Source of the DNA: Miltoncostaea sp963771025
Lineage (GTDB): Bacteria > Actinomycetota > Thermoleophilia > Miltoncostaeales > Miltoncostaeaceae
NCBI GenBank assembly: GCA_963771025.1
Contig: CAVYRL010000004.1
Span: 310,001-374,000 of the forward strand
DNA: 64,000 nt
Reading direction: 5' to 3'
The translations under genes were made by a program, and so were the position numbers. Of the stretch, positions 1 to 7,397 are shown piece by piece. How positions within the stretch are numbered: position 1 is the stretch's first letter; each line of letters begins with the position of its first letter. Below the pieces are notes generated by a model. It was not told where the DNA came from. It saw only the letters and a list, made by a program, of their open reading frames with translations, and searched no databases.

Positions 1-1
1 C

Positions 2-451
2 CTGGTCGTCGCCGACGACGCCACGGCCGCCGAGCTGGGCCGTCGCGGGGTGAGCATCGCGGGCTGCGGGACGGCGACGGACGCCTACTGGACCGACCGC
101 GACCTCTCCGCCGCCCCGGCGCTGGCCGCGGCGCGCGACGCCGCACTGGCGGCCGCGGGGTGGGATGCGCTGCCCGAGGTCGTGGAGATCACCGCCCCCT
201 ATGCGCACCAGGCGCTGATGTGGGGCGGGCAGATGGGCCTGGGCGAGCCGGAGCAGGTCGTCGAGCACCTGGCCGGCCCCGGCTCGCCCCGCGGGGGATG
301 GCTCGGCGGGACGCCGGGCGTGGTCGCCGGGCTGTCGGCCGTGGCGGGGTGCGTGCTGGCCCTGCGCGAGCGGCCGGGTCGAGCGGTCGCCCACGGCGCC
401 ACCGGCATCCTCGGACAGAGTCACCACGTCGTCTGCCTCGAGGCCGTGTGA
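2..451 (+). CDS. Thiolase-superfamily protein, C-terminal part (5' end outside window)
   Basis: The frame is open from the first bases and ends at TGA 449-451, so the start lies upstream; the internal GTG at position 50 is unlikely to be the real start. The visible C-terminus contains TAPYAHQALMWGGQMG and ends AHGATGILGQSHHVVCLEAV, the glycine-rich closing strand typical of SCP2-type thiolases and lipid-transfer proteins. The stop overlaps the ATG of the next thiolase-like gene by one base, suggesting translational coupling and perhaps a heteromeric pair. The active-site Cys region is not in the window, so catalytic competence cannot be judged. The thiolase-fold assignment is fairly safe; the reaction is unknown. 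Confidence 0.7.
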   Translation: MVVADDATAAELGRRGVSIAGCGTATDAYWTDRDLSAAPALAAARDAALAAAGWDALPEVVEITAPYAHQALMWGGQMGLGEPEQVVEHLAGPGSPRGGWLGGTPGVVAGLSAVAGCVLALRERPGRAVAHGATGILGQSHHVVCLEAV

Positions 452-1611
452 TGGGCCGCGTCGCCATCGTCGCCGCAGGGCAGACCGACCACGTGTCGCG
501 CCGCACCGACATCAACGTCGCCGAGCTGGCCCGTGAGGCGGTCGACCGCTGCGTGGAATCCGCCGAGACGGATCTGGCCGCCGTCGACGCGATCGTGCTG
601 GGCAACATGGAGATGTTCGAGGGCATCAACATGCCCGACCAGTGGATGGCGAGCACCCTCGGCGCGGCGGGAAAGCCCCTCTTCAAGCTCAACACCGGCG
701 GCACCGTGGGGGCGAGCACCGCCGTGGCGGCGACCCAGCTGCTGGCGGCGGGCACCTTCCGGCGCGTCCTCTGCGTCGGCTACGAGAAGCACTCCGAGGG
801 CTCGGTGCAGGCGGCGATCACCACGGTCGGCGACCCCGTCTGGGAGCGGGCGGTCATGGCCGGAGCGATCGGCAACTTCGCCTCGATGGCCTCGGTGTAC
901 GTGGACGAGTCGGGTGCCACCGAGGAGCACGCGGCCAAGGTCGCCGTGAAGGCGCGGCGCAACGCCTGCCGCAATCCCCATTCCCATCTGAAGATGCCGG
1001 ACATCACGGTCGAGGACGTGCTCGCCTCGGACATGCTTGCCTATCCGGTCCGCAAACTCGACATGTGTCCGAGCTCCGACGGCGCCTGCGCCGTGCTGAT
1101 GGCCTGCGAGGAGGACGCCGAGTCGCTGGTCGCTCGCCCGGCATGGGTGCACGCGGCGGTCACCGCCCACGACCAGCAGTTCATGGGCGACAGCCTCAAG
1201 CGCCTCGCCGAGATGCGCAGCCTGATCGCCGCGTCGCGCAAGGCCTACGCGCAAGCGGGCATCGACGACCCGCTGAGCGACCTCGACGTCGCCGAGATCT
1301 ACGAGCCGGCGACCTACGCGGAGCTCGCGATGTACGAGTGCCTGGGCCTGTGCGAGAAGGGCGGGGGCGGCCGGATGATCGATGAGGGCATCACCGAGAT
1401 GGACGGCGCGCTGCCGGTGAACCCCTCGGGTGGGGTGCTGTCGGCGAACCCGGTGGGCGCGACCGCGCTGATCCGGGTGGCCGAGGCCGCGATGCAGGTG
1501 ATGGGGGTCGCCGGCGAGCATCAGGTGGAGGGCGTCGAGCGGGCACTCGCCACCGGCTACGGGGGCAACGCATGGTCCGAGGTCATGATCCTGAAGGCCG
1601 AGCGCCCATGA
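451..1611 (+). CDS. SCP2-type thiolase-like protein lacking the nucleophilic Cys (possible Ltp2-like aldolase)
   Basis: A 386-residue thiolase-fold protein, normal length for the SCP2/lipid-transfer branch. Where thiolases carry the acyl-accepting cysteine (N-x-C-x-S-G), this protein reads NTGGTVGAS at residues 81-89, with Thr85 in the Cys position, so Claisen-type thiolysis is unlikely. The C-terminal half keeps VNPSGGVLSANPVGATA, the substrate-loop region in which the thiolase His is also replaced (SANPVGATA against GHPxGxTG). In steroid side-chain degradation, Cys-less thiolase homologues such as Ltp2 act as retro-aldolases with a DUF35 OB-fold partner, and the next gene encodes just such a fold. 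The start ATG overlaps the upstream stop by one base. An aldolase role is inference; a non-catalytic subunit is the alternative. Confidence 0.8.
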   Translation: MGRVAIVAAGQTDHVSRRTDINVAELAREAVDRCVESAETDLAAVDAIVLGNMEMFEGINMPDQWMASTLGAAGKPLFKLNTGGTVGASTAVAATQLLAAGTFRRVLCVGYEKHSEGSVQAAITTVGDPVWERAVMAGAIGNFASMASVYVDESGATEEHAAKVAVKARRNACRNPHSHLKMPDITVEDVLASDMLAYPVRKLDMCPSSDGACAVLMACEEDAESLVARPAWVHAAVTAHDQQFMGDSLKRLAEMRSLIAASRKAYAQAGIDDPLSDLDVAEIYEPATYAELAMYECLGLCEKGGGGRMIDEGITEMDGALPVNPSGGVLSANPVGATALIRVAEAAMQVMGVAGEHQVEGVERALATGYGGNAWSEVMILKAERP

Positions 1612-2525
1612 ACGACGAGCCGCTGCGCCTGAAGCGTCAGATCACGCTCCACTACCGGTTCGCGGCGGGCCGGTTCGGGACCCCGTTCTTCCGCGCGCTG
1701 CGTACCGAGGGGCGGGTGCTGGCGACGATGGACGACGCGGGCAACGTCCTTCTTCCGCCTCGCCCGGTCTCGGGCCTCACCAACACCGCCACGCGCGGCT
1801 GGGTGGAGGTCGGCCCCACCGCGACGCTCTCGGGCTACACCGTCGTGCACGTGCCGTTCATCGACCCGATGACCGGCGAGCGCCGGCCGGTGCCGTACGG
1901 CTTTGGCCTGGTGCGCTTCGACGGCGCGGCGACCAACGTCTACCACCTGATCGACGAGACCGATCGCACCAAGCTGCGGGTCGGGCTCCCGCTGGAGCCG
2001 GTCTTCAGGCCGGTGGACGAACGGCAGGGGAACCTGGCGGACATCCGGTTCTTCCGCGTCCGCGAGGGGGGCGAGAAGGCCCTGGCGCGCCCGATACCGG
2101 AGCCGGAGGTCGGGGAGCCCCTGGTCTACGAGCAGAAGATCGACCTGCCCTACGTCTACACCGCGGGGGCGGCGCAGCGGGCGTTCCTGCGCGGCCTGGC
2201 CGAGGGCCGCATGGTGGCGAGCGTCGACGACGAGGGCGGGCGCTACGTCCCGGCGCGCTCGCACGCCCCCGACGGGCGCCCGCTGTCGCGCACCGAGGAT
2301 GTCGCCCCGGCCGGGGTGCTCGAGGCGGCGACCACCGCACACCACCTGCCCGGCGCGCCGTCGTTCGGCCTGATCCGGATCGACGGCTCGCTGACCTCTC
2401 TGGTGCACCGGCTGGCCGACGGCGCCGAGAGGCTCGCTCCCGGCGCGCGCGTGGAGGCGGTCTTCGCCGCCGGCCAGGAGGAGCCGTCGGTGAACGCCAT
2501 CGCCCACTTCCGCCCGGCCCCGTGA
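1608..2525 (+). CDS. Tandem DUF35-like OB-fold protein without zinc-ribbon cysteines
   Basis: A 305-residue protein built from two similar halves. Each begins with a short ribbon-like stretch (ATMDDAGNVLLPPR and ASVDDEGGRYVPAR) followed by an OB-fold pattern (ATLSGYTVVHVPF and AGVLEAATTAHHLPG). DUF35 proteins normally carry a Cys4 rubredoxin-like zinc ribbon before the OB fold and act as acyl-CoA channels or partners of thiolases, HMG-CoA synthases and Ltp2-type aldolases. Here no cysteines remain in either ribbon, so zinc binding appears lost. ATG 1608 overlaps the preceding stop (ATGA), indicating translational coupling with the thiolase-like gene, its likely partner. The duplication itself is readable; the partner function is inferred from family knowledge. 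Confidence 0.72.
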   Translation: MNDEPLRLKRQITLHYRFAAGRFGTPFFRALRTEGRVLATMDDAGNVLLPPRPVSGLTNTATRGWVEVGPTATLSGYTVVHVPFIDPMTGERRPVPYGFGLVRFDGAATNVYHLIDETDRTKLRVGLPLEPVFRPVDERQGNLADIRFFRVREGGEKALARPIPEPEVGEPLVYEQKIDLPYVYTAGAAQRAFLRGLAEGRMVASVDDEGGRYVPARSHAPDGRPLSRTEDVAPAGVLEAATTAHHLPGAPSFGLIRIDGSLTSLVHRLADGAERLAPGARVEAVFAAGQEEPSVNAIAHFRPAP

Positions 2526-2920
2526 GGGTCCGCGGCCTCGCGCACGTGGGCATCCTGGTGCCCGATGTCGAGCCGGCCCGCGAGCTCTTCACCCGGATGG
2601 GGTGCGCGGTCACCGGACCCGAGCGCGACGAGGCGCTCGGCCTGTGGCTGCTGTGGGTGGACGTGGGCGACGCGACCCTGGAGTTCGTGGCGCCCGCCCG
2701 CGACGACTCGCGCGCGGCCGCCGCGCTCGCGCGCGGGGAGGGCGGTGTGCACCACGTGGCACTCGAGGTGCCCGACGTGGCGGCGGCCGTCGCCGAGCTG
2801 ACCGCCGCGGGGACGCCGGTGCGCGACACGGCCCCCCGGCCGGGGGCGCACGGATCGCGCGTGAGCTTCCTCGACCCCGCCGCAGCCGGCGGCGCGCTGA
2901 TCGAGCTCGTGGAGCCGTGA
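2522..2920 (+). CDS. VOC-superfamily protein, methylmalonyl-CoA epimerase-like
   Basis: A 132-residue single-module glyoxalase/VOC protein with two beta-alpha-beta-beta-beta repeats. Candidate metal ligands are the His in LAHVGILVPD near residue 8, the His pair in VHHVALEVPD in the second repeat, and the Glu of IELVEP at the C-terminus, the arrangement seen in methylmalonyl-CoA epimerases. It starts at GTG 2522, overlapping the previous stop. Epimerases invert the alpha carbon of 2-methylacyl-CoA or malonyl-CoA esters, which fits a CoA catabolic operon. Other VOC activities such as ring-cleavage dioxygenase or isomerase cannot be excluded. Confidence 0.72.
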   Translation: MRVRGLAHVGILVPDVEPARELFTRMGCAVTGPERDEALGLWLLWVDVGDATLEFVAPARDDSRAAAALARGEGGVHHVALEVPDVAAAVAELTAAGTPVRDTAPRPGAHGSRVSFLDPAAAGGALIELVEP

Positions 2921-3714
2921 CGACGGCCGACCTGATGGTCGCCGTGCTAGCGCGCGCGGTGCGCGACGGCGACGTCGTGGGCGTGGGTCTCGGCACCCCG
3001 CTCGCGCTCTGCGCCTGCATGGTCGCCCGGCACACCCACGCGCCCGGCGCGGACGTGCTGGTGGGCGGCGCGGTCTCGCCGGACGTCGATCTGCTCACGT
3101 GCATGCGGGGCGCACGGGCCGTTGCGGGGCGCACCGTCGGGTACGTCCCGCACATCGACACCATGGACATGGCAGAGCGCCAGGCGATGACACTGCAGTT
3201 CCTGCGGCCGGCCCAGGTCGACGGCGAGGGATCGACGAACACGAGCAGCGTCCGCGCCCCCGGCCGGCCTCGGCTCCGATTTCCCGGCGGCCTCGCCATG
3301 GCCGACGTGCCACGGCTCATGCCGCGGGTGGTGCTCTACCACACGGATCACCGCCCCCGGGGTCTGGTGGAGCGCGTCGACGTGGTGACGGGCCGAGGTG
3401 GCCCCTCGGAGCGCGGCGGGTACCGCTCCGAGGGGCCGACCCTGCTCGTCACCGACCTCTGCGTGATCGCCCTCGGCGGCGATGCGTCGCGTCTCGTGAG
3501 CCTGCACCCGGGCGTCGACGCCGAGCGCGTGGCCGCGGAGACCGGCTTCCCGCTGCGCGCCGGCGGGCGGGTGTCCGAGACCGAGCCACCCCGCCCCGAG
3601 GAGGTCGCCGCGATGGAAGCGCTCGACCCGCACGGTCTGCGCGGCGTCGAGACGCGCGACACACGTGCCGACGCGCTGCCCCGCATGCAGCGCCTGCTCG
3701 AGGGCGACGACTGA
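2917..3714 (+). CDS. Family-I CoA-transferase-like beta subunit (IpdB-like)
   Basis: A 265-residue protein of the CoA-transferase beta fold. Supporting signatures are LRPAQVDGEGSTNTSS, the PGRPRLRFPGG turn and PRGLVERVDVVTG, shared with the two other beta-type subunits in this window. The classic SENG glutamate motif of true CoA-transferase beta chains is not seen, as in IpdB of the cholesterol pathway, where the IpdAB complex hydrolyses a cyclic diketone-CoA rather than transferring CoA. Start GTG 2917 overlaps the VOC stop by three bases. The gene is followed immediately by an alpha-type subunit at 3714. A hydrolase role is inferred from this resemblance; ordinary CoA transfer remains possible. 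Confidence 0.75.
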   Translation: MTTADLMVAVLARAVRDGDVVGVGLGTPLALCACMVARHTHAPGADVLVGGAVSPDVDLLTCMRGARAVAGRTVGYVPHIDTMDMAERQAMTLQFLRPAQVDGEGSTNTSSVRAPGRPRLRFPGGLAMADVPRLMPRVVLYHTDHRPRGLVERVDVVTGRGGPSERGGYRSEGPTLLVTDLCVIALGGDASRLVSLHPGVDAERVAAETGFPLRAGGRVSETEPPRPEEVAAMEALDPHGLRGVETRDTRADALPRMQRLLEGDD

Positions 3715-4448
3715 TGGCCGGTCTCCCCGACGGCTTCGGCGACCTCGCCGACGGGGCGGTGGTCGCGGTGGGAGGCGCCGGGCTCGTGCGCAAGCCCATG
3801 GCCGCCCTGCGGGCCCTGGCGGAGAGTGGCCGGCGCGACCTGGTCGTGGTCAGCTTCCTGGGCGGCGTCGACGTGGAGCTGCTGCTCGAGGCCGGGTGCG
3901 TCGCCGAGCTTCACGCGGCGGGCGTCTCGCTGGACGGCGCGGGCCTCGCGCCGCGCTTCCGCGCCGCCCGCGAGTCGGCGACGATCCGATTCGTGGAGTG
4001 GTCGGAGGGCTCGCTGGTGACCGCGCTCGAGGCTGGTGCGCGGCGGCTCGACTCGGCGCTGACCCGCAGCGGCCTCGGCACGGACCTTCCTGCGATGAAC
4101 CCGTGGCTCCGCGAGACCACCGACGTGCATACCGGAGCCCCGGTGATCGCGGCGCGGGCGATCGTGCCCGACCTGGCCCTCCTGCACGTCCCGTGGATCG
4201 ACGAGCGCGGCAATGCCCACGTGGCGGGTGATCTCGCGGCGGACGCCCTCCTCGCGCAAGCGGCGCGGCGCACCCTGGTGACCTACGAGGAGCGGCGCGA
4301 CGTGGACCCCGAGCGGGCCGCGATCTCGCGGATCTGGATCGACGACGCCGTCCAGGCACCCGGTGGATCGCTGCCGACCGGCTGCCACCCGCTCGCGCGC
4401 GCCGACCTCACCGAGGTGGGCCGGATCGCGTCGGGGGGCCGCGCGTGA
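3714..4448 (+). CDS. Family-I CoA-transferase-like alpha subunit (IpdA-like)
   Basis: A 244-residue alpha-type subunit. The N-terminal GAVVAVGGAGLVRKPMAALR is the CoA-binding glycine loop region of this family, followed by DLVVVSFLGGVDVELLLEAG and the acidic VEWSEGSLVTALEAG segment found in IpdA-type proteins. It probably pairs with the beta subunit directly upstream or with the second beta subunit downstream, since the order is beta-alpha-beta. ATG 3714 shares one base with the previous TGA. By family it would open a ring in a CoA-bound cyclic diketone, as IpdAB does, or move CoA between acids; the sequence does not decide this. Confidence 0.77.
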   Translation: MAGLPDGFGDLADGAVVAVGGAGLVRKPMAALRALAESGRRDLVVVSFLGGVDVELLLEAGCVAELHAAGVSLDGAGLAPRFRAARESATIRFVEWSEGSLVTALEAGARRLDSALTRSGLGTDLPAMNPWLRETTDVHTGAPVIAARAIVPDLALLHVPWIDERGNAHVAGDLAADALLAQAARRTLVTYEERRDVDPERAAISRIWIDDAVQAPGGSLPTGCHPLARADLTEVGRIASGGRA

Positions 4449-5236
4449 GCGCGGTCGCGGACCTCGTGACGGGGGCCCTCGCGGAGGAGATCGCCGCCTC
4501 GCGGATCCGGGTGTTCGCGGCGACATCCCCGCTGACCGTCGCCGCAGCCCTCGCCGCGCGCCTGCTCGGGCGTCCCGACCTGGCGATCGCCGGTGGCTTC
4601 ACCCGGCTGGACGCCGAACCGACGCCGGCGCTCACCCTGGGGGAGCAGGGGCTGATGGGCCCGGCACCGGGTCCGCGCGGCGCGGTGGGCGACGTCTTCG
4701 CGCTGCTCGCGCGCGGCGAGGGCGGGGTGGCCGTCTCGCCGGCGCAGCTCGATTCCCGCGGGCGCACCAACCTGTCGGGCGTGGGCCCGCCGGGGGCGCC
4801 GAGGACCGCCCTCCCGGGCACGCGCGGGCTCGCCGACAACAACGACGCGCCGGCGCGCGTCTGGTATCTGCTGCCCGCGCACTCGCCCCGAACGCTGGTG
4901 GAGACGGTGGACGTGGTCAGCGGACCGGCCCCTGGGCTCGCGTCGCCGCGCCGGTTGATCACCCCGGCCGGACTGTTCGATCTCGGTACCGACGGGTGGT
5001 CGGCCGTGTGGATCGCGCCCGACGGGCTGTCGATGATCGCGGAGGCCCCCGCGCTCGGGGTGAGCGTCGGCGACGGCGTGCAGGTGCGCGAGGCGCCGTC
5101 CCCGGCGGTGCTGGCCGCGCTCCACGAGGCCGACCCGCACGACGTGCGTTCGGTGGAGATGGCCGGCAGGGGCGAGGCGGGGGCGCTCTGGGCGGCGCAG
5201 GCCCGCCGGGAGGCGGGAGTGGGGCCGGCGGGCTGA
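4445..5236 (+). CDS. Second CoA-transferase-like beta subunit
   Basis: A 263-residue protein with the same fold signatures as the 2917-3714 product: SPAQLDSRGRTNLSGVGPPG and HSPRTLVETVDVVSGPAPG, though otherwise clearly divergent. It is the last gene of the operon; its GTG start overlaps the alpha subunit stop (GTGA). A beta-alpha-beta trio is unusual because family-I enzymes need one alpha and one beta chain. It may pair with the alpha subunit at 9762-10595, which has no beta neighbour, or form a mixed complex with the adjacent alpha chain. Assignment to the family is firm enough; partner and substrate are inference. Confidence 0.7.
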   Translation: MSAVADLVTGALAEEIAASRIRVFAATSPLTVAAALAARLLGRPDLAIAGGFTRLDAEPTPALTLGEQGLMGPAPGPRGAVGDVFALLARGEGGVAVSPAQLDSRGRTNLSGVGPPGAPRTALPGTRGLADNNDAPARVWYLLPAHSPRTLVETVDVVSGPAPGLASPRRLITPAGLFDLGTDGWSAVWIAPDGLSMIAEAPALGVSVGDGVQVREAPSPAVLAALHEADPHDVRSVEMAGRGEAGALWAAQARREAGVGPAG

Positions 5237-5237
5237 T

Positions 5238-5255
5238 CAACCAACCGTTTGGTGG
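5238..5255. promoter_or_regulatory. Palindromic TetR-type operator, copy 1
   Basis: The 18-mer CAACCAACCGTTTGGTGG lies two bases after the upstream operon ends and about 70 bases before the LLM gene at 5325. Its halves (CAACCAACC / GTTTGGTGG) match the consensus of the other copies in the window. A TGGAAA overlaps the right arm and could serve as a -35 element for the + strand operon, so binding there would block transcription. Confidence 0.65.
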
Positions 5256-5324
5256 AAAAGGCCTGTCCGCCATGAGAGGATCGCGAGCGTCCGTATCCCG
5301 GCGTGAGGGAGGGGTCTTCCCACC

Positions 5325-6356
5325 ATGAAGTTCGGTCTTCTCAACCGCCCACAGGATCCACCCGCCGCCGAGAACATCACCCAGCGGTGGGCCGACACCC
5401 TCGAGGCCTCGGCGCTCGCCGAGCAGGTCGGGTTCGACGGCGTGTTCGTCCCGGAGCATCACATGATGCCGGACGGGTATCTGCCCGCCCCCCTCATCGC
5501 GTGCGCCGCGATCGCCGCCCGTACGAGCCGCGTCGACGTGGGGACCACGGTCTTCCTGTTGCCGTTCTACAACCCGATCCAGGTGGCCGAGCAGGCGGCG
5601 ATGGTGGACATCATCTCCGGCGGGCGGATGGTGCTGGGCTGCGGCATCGGTAACTTCGAGCCGGAGTTCGAGCTCTACGGACTCCACAAGAAGGGGCAGG
5701 GCAAGCGCTTCGAGGAGGCGATCGACCTCGTCCAGCGCGCGTGGGCCGGTGAGGAGATCGACCACGAGGGCGCCAACTTCAGCGCCAAGGGCCGCATCAG
5801 CCCGCTGCCGCAGAACGCGCGCCTCTGGCTTGGGGCCATGTCCGAGGTCGGGGTGCGGCGCGCCGCCAAGTTCGGCTGCCCCTGGCCCACCGACCCGCTC
5901 CACAACCTCGCCGTGATGACCGAGTGGGCGGAGGCCTATCGGGCCGCCGGCCAGGAGTTCGGGACCTCCGACAAGCTCTCGATCGCCCTCCTGCGCGACG
6001 GCTGGGTGGCCGACGACATGGACACGGTCGAGCGCGACTGGTGGCCGCACATCCGGTCCGAGCACTGGTTCTACTTCTCCCAGATCCCGCGCTGGGTGCT
6101 GGATCGCGAGCCCTTCCTCGAGGGGATCGAGAAGGAGGAGGACTTCAAGTTCGAGACGCACCGCCAGGACCGGCTGATCGTCGGCGATCCCGAGCAGTGC
6201 ATCGCCAGCATCCGCGCCTCGGAGGAGGCCGTGGGCAACGATTACCTGATCATGAGCTTCCGCGTCGCGGCCGGGCCGAGCCACGAGAAGGAGCTTGAGT
6301 GCATCGAGCGCTTCGGCAAGGAGGTCATCGCGCCCTACCGCGAGTGGTATGGCTGA
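5325..6356 (+). CDS. LLM-class flavin/F420-dependent oxidoreductase
   Basis: A 343-residue luciferase-like TIM-barrel protein. Family marks include VGFDGVFVPEHHMMPDGYLP near residue 38, IAARTSRVDVGTTVFLLPFYNP and the barrel strand MVDIISGGRMVLGCGIG, all typical of bacterial luciferase, alkanal monooxygenase and F420-dependent reductases. Cofactor (FMN or F420) cannot be told from sequence alone. It is the first gene after operator copy 1, with a purine-rich ribosome site (GGGAGG) about a dozen bases before ATG 5325. It is followed, with an 8-base overlap, by an MBL hydrolase, a gene pair repeated at 39353-41466. Likely role: oxidation or Baeyer-Villiger-type attack on a ketone or aldehyde intermediate. 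Confidence 0.85.
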   Translation: MKFGLLNRPQDPPAAENITQRWADTLEASALAEQVGFDGVFVPEHHMMPDGYLPAPLIACAAIAARTSRVDVGTTVFLLPFYNPIQVAEQAAMVDIISGGRMVLGCGIGNFEPEFELYGLHKKGQGKRFEEAIDLVQRAWAGEEIDHEGANFSAKGRISPLPQNARLWLGAMSEVGVRRAAKFGCPWPTDPLHNLAVMTEWAEAYRAAGQEFGTSDKLSIALLRDGWVADDMDTVERDWWPHIRSEHWFYFSQIPRWVLDREPFLEGIEKEEDFKFETHRQDRLIVGDPEQCIASIRASEEAVGNDYLIMSFRVAAGPSHEKELECIERFGKEVIAPYREWYG

Positions 6357-7353
6357 GCCCGGACCGGAGATCCCCGACGGGAGTGGGATCACGGCGATCC
6401 CACTCCCCACGCCCTTCGCCGTCGGCCGGGTGAACTGCTACCTGATCGACGACGACCCGTTGGTGCTGGTCGACCCCGGCCCTCATTCGGTGGAGGCCAT
6501 CGCCGAGCTGGACGCCGTGCTGGCGGGGCGTGGCCGGCGGGTCGAGGACGTGGGCCTGGTGCTGGTGACCCACCAGCACCTCGACCACAGCGGGATGGCC
6601 GGGGCCGTCGCCGCGAGGGCGGGCGCCGACCTCGCCTGCCTGGCGCCGCTGGCGGACATGCTCGCCGACATCGAGACCGCCCTGGAGGTCGATGACGACT
6701 ACCAGGTCGCCGTGATGCTGCGGAACGGCGTGCCGGAGGAGACGGCCCTGACGCTGCGCGACATCTCGGCGTCGTTCCGTCGCTTCGCCGTGCCGGCGCG
6801 GGCGACGCGCCGCCTGGAGGAGGGCGACGTGATCGCGCTCGGCTCCGGCAGGACGCTGCGCACGATCCACGTCCCCGGGCACAGCCCGACCGACACGATC
6901 TTCCTCGACGAGGAGCGGCGCATCGCCATCGCCGGCGACCACCTGATCGCCCGGATCTCGTCCAACCCGGTCATCCACCGGCCGATCGCGGGCTCCACCG
7001 ACCCGGCCCGCCGGGTGCCGGTGCTCGCCACCTATCTCGACTCGCTGAGGCGCACGCGCGAGCTCGACCTCTCGCTGGTCCTGTCCGGCCACGGCCGGCC
7101 GATCGCGAACCACCGGGCGCTGATCGACGAGCGCATCGCCGACCACGAGGTGCGCAAGGACGAGATCGAGGCGCTGATCGTGGCGCGGCCGCGCAGCGCC
7201 CACGACATCGCGCGCTCGATCTGGGGCGACATCGCCCTGCGGCAGGCGTATCTGACGCTCTCCGAGGTGCTGGGGCACACCGACCTGCTCGCCGCGCAGG
7301 GGCGGGTCCGGGAGGACGAGGTGGACGGCACGGCCGTGTTCTCCCCGGCCTGA
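6349..7353 (+). CDS. Metallo-beta-lactamase-fold hydrolase
   Basis: A 334-residue MBL-fold enzyme. The metal motif THQHLDH lies at residues 74-80, with the further ligands in GHSPTD, IAGDH and the C-terminal SGHGRP. The long insert after the metal motif and the helical C-terminus (ADHEVRKDEIEALIVARPRSA) match the lactonase/thioesterase-like branch of the family. ATG 6349 overlaps the LLM stop by eight bases, implying coupled translation. Paired with an LLM oxidoreductase, it may hydrolyse the ester, lactone or thioester that enzyme makes. Substrate is unknown. Confidence 0.85.
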   Translation: MAEPGPEIPDGSGITAIPLPTPFAVGRVNCYLIDDDPLVLVDPGPHSVEAIAELDAVLAGRGRRVEDVGLVLVTHQHLDHSGMAGAVAARAGADLACLAPLADMLADIETALEVDDDYQVAVMLRNGVPEETALTLRDISASFRRFAVPARATRRLEEGDVIALGSGRTLRTIHVPGHSPTDTIFLDEERRIAIAGDHLIARISSNPVIHRPIAGSTDPARRVPVLATYLDSLRRTRELDLSLVLSGHGRPIANHRALIDERIADHEVRKDEIEALIVARPRSAHDIARSIWGDIALRQAYLTLSEVLGHTDLLAAQGRVREDEVDGTAVFSPA

Positions 7354-7397
7354 GTCGCCGCGGAGAGGACCACACGCGAGTCACGGAGGTGATGGGA

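Noticed and set aside
1572..1607. Earlier in-frame start for the tandem OB-fold gene
   Set aside because: It would add a peptide overlapping the thiolase end. ATG 1608 with the ATGA overlap is the pattern used throughout the operon.
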